Counted from the first letter of the stretch, positions 36,750 through 48,647 are shown. The stretch is 64,000 nucleotides of DNA from Arctopsyche grandis (GCF_051622035.1 NC_135358.1:3040501-3104500), one strand, 5' to 3'. A program made the numbers and translations. Notes: generated from the sequence alone by a model not told the origin.

Positions 36750-37147
36750 ACACAACGTATCTGAACGTATCAAGCTGAAAATTTATATTTGTATTCTTTG
36801 TGTATTACCTGAGAGTAAATAAGGTTTTGGTCAGAATTTGTAAACCTGATGTAGTAGTAATTATTTTAAAACAATATTTCTTTATTTTATTTTGACCTTT
36901 AAAAATTTTTTTATAATTCGATATTTAATGTGTATAAAATTTATGGTCATTCATTTGAACAAAATCCGACAACTGGAACTTTTGTCCTGTATACGATTTG
37001 TAACATTTGCGCTCAGTATTTATATCTAAAATGCTCCCATAGCCGGTATGTACGAACGTGTATTTTTCGTGTAAATGAGTAGATAAGTAGGATAGGTAAG
37101 AAACTAGAAATACAATAGGAACATAATGAGTTTCGTTGGTGATCTAT
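36750..37147. repeat. Dispersed repeat D, copy 1
   Basis: Shares AACGTATCTGAACGTATCAAG, ATCCGACAACTGGAACTTTTG and GCCGGTATGT with 48190-48640 (close match) and 60440-60860 (diverged). Here it forms the outer flank of the segment duplication that contains SPH-A. Element class unknown. Confidence 0.75.
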
Positions 37148-37156
37148 GTACATACA

Positions 37157-38457
37157 TTAGTGCTTCCAATCCCGGAAGGTTACTTCAGCACCGAAATTGC
37201 GGTGCTGGGAATTTCCGATCCCGGGATTCCGGTGCTAGCACCGGGATTAAATGTATAAGAAAAAAAAGTTCAATTGCATGTTTTCATATTTCAAAAACGT
37301 TCAATTGCATTTTGCAAACTCTCCCGATGTTTCACGCAAAAAATACTCCCATATTGGCGTTCTTATTTTGAGAGTTTGGCTACATTCTTTAAATTTTCGG
37401 TTCGAATCCATTGATTTCTAAGATTAAATAAAACACAATAAATAAATTAAAAAACATCACTTTGAATCCGCCGTGATAGAGTGTACCGTCTAGTAATTAT
37501 TAATCGAAACAATCCACCTAAAATAAAAATTGCAATTACATACATTGACTTTATTAAAAAAAATCGGATGTGACCAACCCACGACTTTATCTATGTATTT
37601 GATGAATATAAGAAGGATAAAAAACGAAATTCGATAATCAAACATATGTACATATGTATGTACATACACGTTCACACATACCAGCTAAAAGCATTTTCGA
37701 TACAAATTGAACACTTGCACAAGACAAAAGTTCTACTTTTGATTTCTGAGAAAAACATAAAAAACCTTGAATCTCTAGATTAAATTAATACTTTTGTTTT
37801 AGGAAAAAATATTTAAAAAATTTTGGGGGAAAATATTAATAATTTCTATTACAAGTAAAAAAAAATCTGTCCTATTTGATTAGCGGTTTGGCAGATAATT
37901 GAATTCAAAAACTTAAAATAAGAGAACACCTATAAAGGGAGGTACCATTTCCATTTAACTTCAGAATTTGAAAAAAATTACATCGTATCGATAAGAATTT
38001 TAGTAACTGATACTAAGTTTCAGTTCGATTGGACGAACGGTGTTCAAAAAATCCCCAAAATACACTGATACACAATACACAGTTTTCTAAATCATGAAAA
38101 GGTGATCAGTGATCGATTTTGAGTTCGAATCAGACAAAATATGCATCAAATATCATTGCGGTTGAGCACAATATCTGCGACACAATACAGGGCGTTCATA
38201 CCATTTCATGGAAACGGCAAGCCGGCGTCGAAACGGGTTAGAGCAAGCAAATGAACTATGACTGTCACTGCTCATCCCACTATTGTTCATTATATAATGT
38301 TGTTTTATGTTTTTTCCATATTATTTTTGTAAAAATAATATTTTTAAAGAAATTTCTGCCAGCACCGTAATCCCGGTATTCAGACTAGTTTCAGCACCGG
38401 GATTTACGGTACCAGAAAACACCGGGATCCCGGGATCCCGGGATTGGAAGCCTTAAC
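37157..38457. mobile_element. 1.3-kb TIR element with CCGGGATC-type subterminal repeats
   Basis: GTGCTTCCAATCCCGG at the left and CCGGGATTGGAAGC at the right are terminal inverted repeats. GTACATACA occurs just outside both ends (37148-37156, 38458-38466) as a likely 9-bp target duplication. The paralogous site at about 48630 lacks the element. Subterminal AGCACCGGGAT and GGGATCCCGGGATCCCGGG repeats resemble those in the element at 24103. The interior (37690-38150) shares sequence with 47590-47830. No transposase frame. Confidence 0.75.
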
Positions 38458-38469
38458 GTACATACATAG

Positions 38470-38925
38470 TACATAGCCATCAGTATAGCTCAATGGCAGC
38501 GTGTATGTTTAGCACCAAGTGATCAGTGGGTTCGATCCGGTATACTGCTGGTTAAATTTGGGGGTTTTGTGACTCAAAATCGATCATTTCTTATCAGAGT
38601 TTGTCAATTCTATCTGATCATGGTTGAAACGGTTCCTCAAAAATTAGCAACAAATCATCTTTCCCGTTGTCACAAATCTTCTGTATTTATTGTGTACAAT
38701 TTGTAAAAAATATGTACAAATCTAAATCCACAGGTGTCTCATTGGATTAATTATTAAATCAATTCATTAATTATTTGTTATTTCGTGGTCTTCAGCTTCT
38801 CGAAATACAGTGATTTATGTAATAATAAAATGCTGCATTGTTTGTAAGTAATTGTCCAGAAAGGCGCATTGGGGTCTTCCTGTCAAGCCTACCTGGTAAA
38901 TATCTATGTTAAATAAAATAAATAA
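38470..38925 (+). mobile_element. tRNA-derived SINE, hairpin tail type A
   Basis: TATAGCTCAATGGCAGCG (A-box region), GGTTCGATCC (B-box), AGAGTTTGTCAATTCTATCT, GTTGAAACGGTTCCTC and CCAGAAAGGCGCATTGGGG...AAGCCTACCTGG. Orthologous in the duplication to 48648-49620 and, inverted, to 47265-47590. It therefore predates the duplication. Confidence 0.88.
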
Positions 38926-39001
38926 AATATTATGTATTTTATACGGTTAATCAACAGGATTGATTAACCGTTACAAACAAATATCCGTTGAAAATTTACA
39001 C

Positions 39002-39007
39002 TTTATT
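39002..39007 (-). terminator. Putative polyadenylation signal of SPH-A
   Basis: AATAAA on the minus strand about 125 bp after the SPH-A stop codon. The paralogue SPH-C has AATAAA at the equivalent place (49746-49751). Confidence 0.5.
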
Positions 39008-39130
39008 ATTAGTGATACTACATTATTCAGTATACAATTTTTTTAGATCTTCCAGATAAACAAAAAATAAAAGTCATAAAGTATTTTATCTTAAAGTAAT
39101 GTCAACAAAATACGTCTTTACTGTGGTACT

Positions 39131-40195
39131 CTATATGTGTTGATCGATCCAATCTCGGAACACTGATACTTTGGTATATGCTGAAGGGGATTGAGGGTTG
39201 TCACATCCCACATTCCTATTTCTCCATGAAATGATACCAATTACTTGTCCGTTGTAAGCGAGTGGGCCACCTTCGTCTCCATCGCAAGGCCCTTGACTGT
39301 CCACTCCTAGAGTACATATCATAGACCCGGTGACTGGATAATCAGGTAAATAATTTTGACAAATGAATCGGCTCATAATTTTAACAGTTGCCCGGTGAAA
39401 TCGGTCAGGTTTGCTCAAGTCATTCTATAATTCACAAAAAAAATTGAACTATCTTCGCATCGTTTAATTAAATAATTTATAGGATATTTGACTCACGTTT
39501 GTTCCCCAACCAGTTACCACAGCATTTGAGCCTGGCTCGGGTTCTATAAATGGACTAGGGAGGTTGATAATGCCAATGCCGATTCCCATAGTCAAAGCAG
39601 TGCTCAAGAAAACGAGAGAAATATCGTTTTCGTGATTACCACCGATCTCGTAATATTCGTGTGGGATGATCTTGGAGACTACAGAAATTACTCCACCACT
39701 CTTATGGGAGTTGGATCCAGCTCGGACTCTGTATGATTCCGGTCTACGTACACGTCTATATGATTTTTTTTACATATGTTTGTATTATTATTTTTTTTTA
39801 TAATTGATGAATGGTGGTAGAATTCAATGATTCGATTGAGTTTGTTAATTACCCGTCAGTGCATTTAGCAGCAGTCAAGATGATGTGATTGTTGATGATG
39901 GCACCACCGCAAATATGTCTAAAATTTCCGGTGACAAATTCGTCGTATAACAAGGATACCAGGTAAGGAGTTTCGATGATATTACCCTCGAGACCTCCTA
40001 CAATACGGTTGTCAACCATGGGGGCAGATTTGAGGCCAGCGCCTATATTTACAAAAATAATAAATGAAACGGCTCAAAAATCTAAATGTTTAACATGGAT
40101 ATAAGTGAAACGTAAAGGAGGTTTGTAATAAAAATGATTAATTTGTTACCATGGACGCACACCAAGAAGGCAGCAAACATAGTAAAGATCAGCAT
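39131..40195 (-). CDS. SPH-A: secreted S1A serine protease homologue, catalytically dead
   Basis: Four exons on the minus strand: 40195-40150, 40042-39853, 39755-39497, 39424-39131, all with GT-AG junctions (phases 1, 2, 0), giving 262 residues. Residues 1-16 (MLIFTMFAAFLVCVHG) are a signal peptide. A short pro-region ends at Arg28 before IVGG, so zymogen-type cleavage looks possible. The fold is that of chymotrypsin: CGG around Cys60, TAAKC at 72-76, NDIS with Asp123 (Asp102 of chymotrypsin), GWG at 161-163, PCDGDEGGP at 211-219, SWR at 231-233. Three expected disulphides (42-58, 168-182, 191-220 numbering) have their cysteines. The His57 position is Lys75 and the Ser195 position is Glu216, so no peptidase activity is expected. 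Position 189 is Gly and 216 is Arg, so the S1 pocket is not trypsin-like. A binding or regulatory role (as for azurocidin or insect protease homologues) is inference. Confidence 0.93.
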
Positions 40196-40250
40196 GGTGA
40201 ACACCGCGAAGTGACACTGCTCTATAAAAATCATATGCGAACTCGTGTGT

Positions 40251-40257
40251 ATTTATA
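40251..40257 (-). promoter_or_regulatory. TATA box of SPH-A
   Basis: TATAAAT followed by ACACACGAGT, 62 nt before the ATG. An upstream in-frame ATG at 40234 lies only 23 nt from the TATA box, before the expected transcription start about 30 nt downstream. This supports the ATG at 40195 as the true start. Confidence 0.75.
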
Positions 40258-41026
40258 CTCACTATTTCTTATTAAAAACAATGGCTGTAATCTAATGCAA
40301 TACATGTCAAAAATATTCTGAACTATTTATGTTTCTAAGAAAACGAAAAGCATTTTAATCATACGTAGAATCCATTCATGGTGATGGAAATCTGTCGCCA
40401 TCAATCAAAGCTGTTGTGTTATTTACGATAAGAATATGAAAGAGCTGATATCGCGTTTGGAGATTATTTAAATTAATGAAAAGTGTAGACAATAAATTTA
40501 ATGTAATTTAAATCCTTATAATTGCTCAACTCTAAAATTTTATATATACTAAATTTATATGCACTATCTCTCACAGAGGTGTCTCCTTGCGTATTGCAAG
40601 AATACATCCACGGTCTTAGAAGACCTGACACACTCGGGGAGGGCATTGTACATGAGCACACCCCTGTGAAAGACACAACCAGCTGTCTTCTTTTTCATTA
40701 CTCTACCTATGTACAGCTAAATTGTTCTTATTTCTATAATTACTATGGATATCACTATGTATTATTGTAAAATCCTTAAAATGATATGTATTGCATATAC
40801 TGTATATGTTATGCATCTATTGCATACATATGTATACTGTCTCGGTGGCCGTCACTGCAACGAAAGTGACTTATTCAAAAGTCGAAGAACCAAGGTTTTT
40901 CGCGATTTTTATGACAATATGTGAAATAGTCCGTTTACCATGCATACATATGCGTAGTATATACAAGAGCGGGTAGTTTTACCATACATATATAGTACTG
41001 TTTACCCAGAGACGTCTTTTCAGCTT
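40258..41026. other. Head-to-head intergenic region with repeat E
   Basis: Lies between the 5' ends of SPH-A (minus) and SPH-B (plus). 40258-40830 is duplicated at 51956-52960. Repeat E (40510-40700) is embedded, including AGAGGTGTCTCCTTGC and CCACGGTCTTAGAAGACC. ACTATGGATATC at 40742 is the empty target site of the hAT-type element found at 52592. No gene. Confidence 0.6.
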
Positions 41027-42190
41027 TTTCTGATCTTTACTATTTTTGATGCCTTCTTGGTGTGCGTCCATGGTAACTAATTAATCATTTTTATATCCAT
41101 GTTAAACATTTAGATTTTTGAGCCGTTTCATTTATTATTTTTGTAAATATAGGCGCTGGCCTCAAATCTGCCCCCATGGCAGACAGCCGTATTGTAGGAG
41201 GATTCGAGGGTAATATCATCGAAACTCCTTACCTGTTATACGACGAATTTGTCACCGGAAGTTTTAGACACATTTGCGGTGGTGCCATCATCAACAATCG
41301 CATCATCTTGACTGCCGCTAACTGCACTGACGGGTAATTAACAAACTTAATCGAATCATTGAATCCTACCACCATTTATCAATTATAAAAAAAATAATAA
41401 TACAAACATATGTAAAAAAAATCATATAGACGTGTACATAGACCGGAATCATACAGAGTCCGAGCTGGATCCAACTCCCATAACAGTGGTGGAGTAATTT
41501 CTGTAGTCTCCAAGATCATCCCACACGAATATTACGAGATCGGTGGTAATCACGAAAACGATATTTCTCTCGTTTTCTTGAGCACTGCATTGACTATGGG
41601 AAACGGCATTGGCATTATCAATCTCCCTAGTCCATTTACAGAACCCGCGCCAGGCTCAAATGCTGTGGTAACTGGTTGGGGAACAAACGTGAGTCAAATA
41701 TCCTATTAAACATTTAATTGAACGATGCGAACATAGTTCAATTTTTTTTGTGAATTATAGAATGACCTGAGCAAACCTGACCGATTTAACCGGGCAACTG
41801 TTCAAATTATAAGCCGATTCATTTGTCAAAATTCTTTACCTGCTTATCCAGTCACCGGGTACATCACCACTCGTCTCTCGACGCTCCGTGAGAACGGACG
41901 TGCCGAAGACGTACTCTCTGTGCGAGCGCTCATAATACAGCGATACGCCATACCGTCAAAAAACCCACACCTTTTTACATACACAACAAACACCCCCCAC
42001 AAAACGAACACCAAAAGAACACATGTTGGCACCATGCGAGGATCCAACCTGAAAAAGCGACTTAAGAAGACACTGATAACTACAACCGAAGCTCCTCAAC
42101 CAGGCTGCTCTCAGACCGCTCAGATGGAGACCGAGTGGCAGTTTCCAAAACATACGGCAAAGAACGTGAAAGATGTTTTTTGAATTTTAA

Positions 42191-43234
42191 ATTCAGGAGA
42201 AAAACAAATTTGAAGGGCTCTTGGAAGTTTCCGATGTCCCCAGAAGCGGTGGAAGAATCCCGCCCATCATCATGACAGCTACTGGCACTCACGGCAGCAT
42301 GATCGAGTCGATCAAGAAGTTTATAAAAGACTTCACAATGACTTACATTGGTCAAAATGATGTCAAGATACAATGTAAAAGTCTTGAAGACTTTAAAAAA
42401 CTTCGGGATGGATTGACACCAGACCGACAATTCCATACCTTTTCCAGGAAGGAGGAAAAGGAAATAAAAAGTGTCGTACGTGGCTTGCCAAAATTGCCGG
42501 AAGCTGATATTAAAGATGACATCATCAGACAGGGATTTCCTGTAACCAAAGTCATACAGATGAAGACGAAGGAGCCTAGGAGCAACGCCACCGAGCTATA
42601 CTTGGTGTTCTTCGAGCCATCGGTATCGGCAAAGAAGATTAAAGAAATCCGGTACATCTGTTACACAAAGGTCAGTGTCGTTAAATATACTAGTAAATCA
42701 CAAAATATTACTCAATGTTTCAGATGCCAAGAATATGGACACGCTGCGAAAAACTGCAATCGGCAGGCCAAGTGCGTCAAATGTGCCGGCACTCACCTCA
42801 CCGCACAATGCAATCAAGGAATAGTTACCCCTGCTGTCTGCTCAGGCTGTTCAGGATCTCACCCCGCTAACTTCAAAGACTGTCCAAAAAGACAGAGCTA
42901 TCTGAAAATGCTGGAATCGAGGAAGAATCGAGCATCAATTGTCAAAGCCAACCCTTGGAAACTCCCAGTGGTGCAGCCACAAAATATCCCGGTCGTTAAC
43001 GATCATAACTTCCCAAAGCTACCGACCATTAAAACTCCTTCACCAAATATCCCAAATATCCCTATAAAACCCCAACAACCAACCAATCCCAACATTCAAC
43101 CAACAACAGACCTAACTTCCATGGCGTCTATGACGAAGATGTTGAAGATCCTCCAGGAGATTCGTGCCAAGGCCAGCGGTTGCACCGACAAACTAGAACT
43201 CATGCTTGTCGAATATCTCGATGTCTTTGATTAA
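42191..43234 (+). pseudogene. Jockey-type ORF1 (gag-like, three zinc knuckles), 5' end broken
   Basis: Frame open from 42191 to the TAA at 43232-43234. Three cysteine knuckles follow one another around 42717-42890: CFRCQEYGHAAKNC, CVKCAGTHLTAQC and CSGCSGSHPANFKDC. They imply RNA binding in the retrotransposon RNP. A proline-rich C-terminal tail and a helical end (MTKMLKILQEIRAK) follow. The likely N-terminal part lies in another frame (from the ATG at 42033 or further upstream, to TGA at 42181-42183). A frameshift plus a TAA at 42188-42190 separates the two. ORF1 overlaps the start of ORF2 by a few bases. Confidence 0.88.
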
Positions 43235-45909
43235 CGGGAGGCGCCTGAACATTCTAGCTTGGAATGCTCGTGGACTTAAGAATAAGATTGACGAACTGGA
43301 GTCGGCGATCGGTGAGTACTGTGTTGACATAGTTTTAATCTCCGAGACCTTCTTGAAACCTCATATCCATATTAACCTACCTAACTTTAACTGCTATCGC
43401 GAAGACCGAGAACAGCATGGAGGGGGAGTTGCCATTTTTATAAAATCCTCAATTAAACATTGTCGCGTAATAACTCCGCCACTAAAAAATTTAGAACTAA
43501 CCGCCATCGATATAACAATTAACAACACCTGTCACATAGTAGCATCCGCTTACAATCCTCCCCAAAAACGATTATTGGCATCCGATCTTAACAAAATATT
43601 TAACATTGGTAGTTCGGTAGTGGTAGCTGGTGACTTTAATGCCAAACATCCGTTATGGAGTTGCGTAAACACTGACCAACAAGGCACAACTCTTTTTAAA
43701 TACATTCAACTAACAGATACAATCTTACTTCATCCGGATACATACACACACTATCCCACAAATAACTTAAACCATCCACACTAGATCTTGTCCTCGTCAA
43801 GAACTGCCCAAAAATATCGACACCAAATGCCCTTCAAACCCTGTCGTCTGATCATCTCCCGATAATCTTCTCAATCGACGGGAAACCCGAGGAAATCATC
43901 AAGCATAGTTGGGATTACGGGAGAGCTAACTGGCGAGAGTTCAAGTCGTACATAAATGACCAAACCATTCTAACTTCTACCACACTCACAAAAAAAACCG
44001 AAATCGACAGCTCCATAATACACCTAACGGAATCAATAACTCGATCCAAACACCTTCACATACCTAAGACACAATACATTGAACACAAATTAGAGATAAC
44101 TGACTTTGTTGCAAATCTAATTAAAAGTAAAAATAAACTCCGTAAAATTTGGCAAACATCAAAAAATCCAGCATTGAAAACATTAATTAAAAAGCTCACA
44201 TATCAAATTAAAATTAGAATCAAAGAAATCAAAAATGAAGCTTGGTCTAAAAAATTAGAAAAATTGAGCTCAGTTGATGGCTCTCTATGGAAATTAGCTA
44301 AAGCGATTCGCAGGACAAAAAACTCGATTCCTCCATTAGATGATGCAGGAATCTCAGTGACGCGTGATTGCGACAAAGCAGAACTATTATCAAAATCCTT
44401 CCAAAAACATCACACACTCACACAACATTACAATCACATACCAACGCATAATAAAGTCAACCGGTCCATTAAAATCATCACAAAAACTCCCACTAACAGT
44501 ACTAAAAATATAAAATTGGTGCATCCGTGTGAAATCCAAAATATAATACGTAATTTAAAAAATAAAAAGGCACCTAGGCGAGATTCAATAGATAACATCA
44601 TAATCAAACAACTTCCATTTAAAGCTTTAGTCTCACTATCTAAAATATTCAACGCATGTTTACTCACCGGGTATTTCCCAGAATACTGGAAAACAGCCAA
44701 CGTAATTCCCATACTTAAGCCCGATAAAAGCTCAAAAAACCCGGCCAATTATCGACCCATTAGCTTACTTTGAACGCTTTCAAAAATTCTGGAAAAAATA
44801 ATATACACACGTTTACTTAAAGTCGTAAATAAGAAATTAATAAATGAACAATTTGGATTTCGCACTGGACATTCCACGACCCAACAACTAACAAGACTAA
44901 CTGAACACGTGACGAAGAACTTTAATATGAAGAGAAGTACCGGAATGGTATGTCTCGACATAGAAAAGGCCTTCGACACGGTTTGGCACGATGGACTCAT
45001 TCATAAGCTCCTTAATAACAAAATACCAAACTACCTAATTCTCATCATCAAATCGTACTTAACTCGTAGAAAGCTAGTGGTTAGCGTAAATAATGAATTA
45101 TCGTCTCCAAAAATAATCGCAGCTGGCGTTCCGCAGGGGAGCTTGCTTGGCCCACTCTTGTTCTCCATATATATAAATGACATACCTATTCCAAAAAACT
45201 GTCACATAGCCCTATATGCAGATGATACAGCTTGCTTCACAAGTAGCAAAAAACCAGACACTATTCTTAAAAATCTTGAATTTGCAATTAAAAAAATTAC
45301 TGAACACTTCACAAAGTGGAAAATTCAAATTAATCAAACCAAAACAGACGCCATATTCTTTAGTGTTAGAAAACATAAGCCAAGTTCAGATCTGAAAATC
45401 CCCTCTGGAGAAAGTCTGAAATGGCAGTCAGTAATAAAATATTTAGGAGTAACGTTCGATAAAATAATGAGATGGGCACCTCACATTGAGGCAGCGAATT
45501 GCAAGGTGATGCGGGGTACATCCTCAATATACCCAATATTTAATCGCCACAGTTCTTTATCACCTCTAAATAAAATAAAATCATATCGCGCGCTCATATT
45601 ACCATTATTAACATATGCTTCACTTATATGGAATAACGCATCGAATACTAACCTTTCCATGCTCCAAATAATACAAAATAAATCCCTAAAAATAATTTAT
45701 AATACACCCATATATACTAACTTGAAAAAACTGTATGCCATATATAATATTCCGTTTGTTACAGACATTACTAACAAACTTACCAGTAGATTCTACAACA
45801 GAATCACTAATAAACATACTTACTAACGTGTGAAGAGTCTCGTTGATTACAAGAAAATGTCTATACCCTTCAGGTATAAACACAGATTACCTAAACACAA
45901 TCTGCTTTA
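43221..45909 (+). pseudogene. Jockey-type ORF2 (endonuclease + reverse transcriptase), mutated
   Basis: The ATG at 43221 overlaps the end of ORF1. Endonuclease landmarks: ILAWNARGLKNKIDEL, LISETFLKP, GGGVAIFIK, VVAGDFNAKHPLW. A one-base loss near 43778 shifts the frame. The protein continues in frame 2 without stops to a TGA at 44771-44773 (after NYRPISLL), then on through the palm: DIEKAFDTVW (about 44953-44985), GVPQGSLLGPLLF, and YADD at 45215-45226. A TAA at 45824-45826 precedes the probable original end near 45909 (IPFRYKHRLPKHNLL). No RNase H domain. Three lesions make it non-functional. Confidence 0.92.
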
Positions 45910-46266
45910 GGTCATCGACTTTAGAAAGTCTTTAATTAATATTATGTATTAGATGAATTATGAACATTTATAAGGATTGTAAATAGGTTTTTGAGCTATT
46001 TTTCCTATTATGCTTTAGATTAACATTATAATAATATAATACTGTGATTACTAAACAAATTAAATTAAAATTGTAAAATAGAAAATGATCAGTAGATCAG
46101 TAGCTATTAAAATAGATATAAGATGTATTGTGAACATAATTTCGTAATAATAAAAAGCATTTAAAAATCAAAAAAAACCGGGTACATAATATGTGCTCTA
46201 GGAGCGGGCAGTCAAGGGCCTTGCGATGGAGACGAAGGTGGCCCACTCGCTTACAACGGACAAGTA

Positions 46267-46899
46267 GAGTCTGTTCAAGAAACGAGCGACCTGGTTGACA
46301 GTGTTCGTAACTACCGGTTGACTGCAAAGTATGCGTTATGCATATATGTATATACATATGTATATTAATTTTTTAAAGTTTTTCTCAAAAATGAAACAAA
46401 GGGAACTTTTTTGTTATCTTAATTTATTTATATCTATATTACGTAATATATAAAAGTACAAAAACAAATACAAATAAAAATACAAAATATTTTTTATTTA
46501 GATTTATTATACGATATACAATCGAGCGCGGTGATGTAGTGGTAAGCTTAAAAGTAGTAATTTTGTCAATTATTGAAACAGGTAATTTTTCTGGAATTTT
46601 GAAACGGAATTGACGGGTTTTTTTGGATTATTATCTAGTTTTGGCGGAGGGAAATACCGGAGCGCACATGCCGCACCACTACATCACGCACGACTGTATT
46701 ATACCTATACTTTTACATTGTTGAAAAAAATAATTAACAATTTTTTTTATATTACTTATGTGTTGGGAACTTTGTAACCATCGTGTATGAAAAAGCGAAG
46801 ATACGTCCTCCTACGTCGAACGTCGAAGCGAAACTAATGACTACTGCATGTATGTACACTAATACTATCACCCAGGTCGCTCGTTTCTTGAATAGACTC
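46267..46899. mobile_element. TIR element inserted at TA in SPH-B exon 4
   Basis: GAGTCTGTTCAAGAAACGAG at the left and CTCGTTTCTTGAATAGACTC at the right are inverted repeats (one mismatch) that extend inward through CGACCTGG. TA flanks both ends (46265-46266, 46900-46901). Removing it restores the codon order GTA ATT GGT seen in SPH-A. TA targeting suggests Tc1/mariner-type mobilisation. No transposase; a second TIR element sits inside. Confidence 0.82.
46519..46696. mobile_element. Nested 178-bp TIR element
   Basis: CAATCGAGCGCGGTGATG and, inverted, CATCACGCACGACTG share GTGATGTAGTGG. They bound a short non-coding interior within the 46267 element. The target duplication is unclear (TATA/TATT). 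Confidence 0.55.
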
Positions 46900-47264
46900 T
46901 AATTGGTATCACTTCATGGAGAAATAGGAATGTGGGATGTGACAACCCTCAATCCCCTGCAGTATATACCAAAGTATCAATGTTCCGAGATTGGATCGAT
47001 CAACACATATAGAGTACCACAGTAAAGACGTACTTTGTTGACGTTACTTTAAGATAAAATACTTTTAAACTTCTACTTTTGTTTATCTGGAAGATATAAA
47101 AAAAATGTATACCGAATTAGTATCACCAATAATAAAGTATAAATTTTCAACGGATAATTGTTTTTATCAGAAATTTTTTTCAAACGAACATATGTACATA
47201 TGTATATCCTATTGATTAACCGTATAAAATTACATATTATGTATTTTATTTAACATATGTATAT

Positions 47265-47590
47265 TTACCAGGTAGGCTTGACAGGAAGACCCCAAAGTGC
47301 CTTCCCGGACAATTAAGTACATACAATGCAGCATTTTATTATTACATAAATCGCTGAATTAATCCATGTAGACATCTATGGATTTTAGATTTGTACATAA
47401 TTTTTATAAATTGTACATACAATAAATACAAAAGATTTGTGACAACAGGAAAGATGATTTTTTGCCAATTTTTGAGAAACCGTTTCAACAATGATCAGAT
47501 AGAATTGACAAACTCTGATGAGAAACGATCGATTTTGAGGCGCAAAACCCCCAAATCTAACCAGCAGTAAAGCGGATCGAACCCACTGAT
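47265..47590 (-). mobile_element. SINE with hairpin tail type A, head truncated
   Basis: The minus strand reads GGTTCGATCCGC, GGGGGTTTTGCG, AGAGTTTGTCAATTCTATCT, GTTGAAACGGTTTCTC, CCGGGAAGGCACTTTGGGG...AAGCCTACCTGG. It is the inverted counterpart of the SINEs at 38470 and 48648, placed beyond the 3' end of SPH-B just as those lie beyond SPH-A and SPH-C. Confidence 0.82.
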
Positions 47591-48189
47591 TCGAACTCAT
47601 AATCGATCACTGGTCACGTTTTCATGATCTATAAAAATGTGTGTCAGTGAATTTTAGAGATTTTTTTGAACACCGTTCGTCCTATCGAACTAAAACTTAG
47701 TATCGGATATTGAAATTCTCATCGAAACGACGATAATTTTTTTCAAATTTTTAAATTGACCAGAAATGGTACTTTTTTTAAGTTTTTGAATTCAATTATC
47801 TCCCAGTCGATAATTTTTTTTATATTTTAAAAATTTATATGTTATATAAATTATATTTTTTAAATGTTTTTACCTCAACCGGAAGTAGTATTTTCACTCA
47901 AGAGAATCGAGGTTTTTTAAGGTTTTTCTCAGAAACCTTTTTACTTTATTGAACTGAAATTACATATCTAGAAATTTAAGCTTAATGTGAAATTATATTT
48001 AAAACTTAGTGAGCATCTGTAAATTGGAAGTGGCAGTTCACTCTTGTTCGATTTTCCTTCCACCATTTTTTTCGACCTCTTCAACGTGTGTACTCTTCGC
48101 AAGAAAACTCAAGTATTATCCTTGTATCAATGTGATGACAATACAGAAAAATAGTTCAATTGAATAAACCGAAAGCGTGATTTTTTCCT
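47591..48189. repeat. Repeat F, shared with the 37157 element interior
   Basis: TTTTTGAACACCGTTCGTCC and AACTTAGTATCGGATATTGA occur here and, in reverse orientation, near 38000-38050. AAGTTTTTGAATTCAATTATC also matches near 37900. 47880-48189 is unassigned AT-rich sequence. Confidence 0.55.
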
Positions 48190-48640
48190 CGTAGAAAAGT
48201 CAAAATCGTTATGACCACAAGATTTTTTCCACAACGTATCTGAACGTATCAAGCTGAAAATTTATATTTGTATTCTTTATGTACTGCCTGAGAGTTAATA
48301 AGACTTTGGTCAGAATTTGTAAACCGGAAGTAGTAGTTATTATTTTAAAACAATATTTCATTATTTTATTTTGACCTTTTAAATTATTTTTGATATTTAA
48401 TGTGTATAATATTTATGGTCATTAATTTGAACAAAATCCGACAACTGGAACTTTTGTCTTGTGTACGATTCGTTACATTTGCGCTCAGTATTTATGTATA
48501 TCGAAAATTCTTTCACAGCCGGTATGTGTGAATGTGTATATTTCGTGTAAATGAGTAGGTAGGTAGGATAGGTAGAAACTAGAAATACAATAGGAACATA
48601 TTGAGTTTCGTTTGTGATCTATGTACATACATACATATGT
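48190..48640. repeat. Dispersed repeat D, copy 2
   Basis: Close match to 36750-37147 in the same orientation (AACGTATCTGAACGTATCAAG, AACCGGAAGTAGTAGT, CGACAACTGGAACTTTTGTC, AATACAATAGGAACATA). It marks the outer edge of the SPH-C segment. Confidence 0.78.
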
Positions 48641-48647
48641 AGTTCAT

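Larger units (their letters stand above)
41865..46176 (+). mobile_element. Near-full-length Jockey-clade LINE (4.3 kb)
   Basis: Perfect 11-bp target duplication ACCGGGTACAT at 41854-41864 and 46177-46187. The order is 5' UTR, gag-like ORF1 with zinc knuckles, ORF2 with APE-type endonuclease and reverse transcriptase but no RNase H, a 264-bp 3' UTR and an A-rich end. This is the Jockey-clade layout. ORF1 and ORF2 both carry disabling changes, so this copy is inactive. Seven 3' UTR copies in the window belong to the same family. Confidence 0.93.
41027..47012 (+). pseudogene. SPH-B: serine protease homologue broken by nested insertions
   Basis: Exon remnants: 41027-41072, 41153-41333, 41430-41688, 41761-41864, 46188-46266 and 46902-47012. 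The start codon of the intact paralogues is TTT here. Exon 2 lost 9 bp in frame (PYLVSLLYDE becomes PYLLYDE). Exon 4 is split first by a Jockey element (41865-46176, target duplication ACCGGGTACAT) and then by a TIR element at TA (46267-46899). With insertions ignored, exons 2-4 stay open and splice sites persist, so death is recent. The catalytic positions are already changed as in the family: TAANC and GDEGGP. It is inverted relative to SPH-A and SPH-C. Confidence 0.93.

Noticed and set aside
40195-40234. Alternative upstream start of SPH-A and SPH-C (13 extra residues)
   Set aside because: That ATG lies 23 nt after the TATA box, before the expected transcription start, and would spoil the signal peptide; the paralogues E and F start at the downstream ATG.
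42080-42657. Minus-strand frames of 101 and 118 codons inside the LINE
   Set aside because: Antisense shadows of ORF1.
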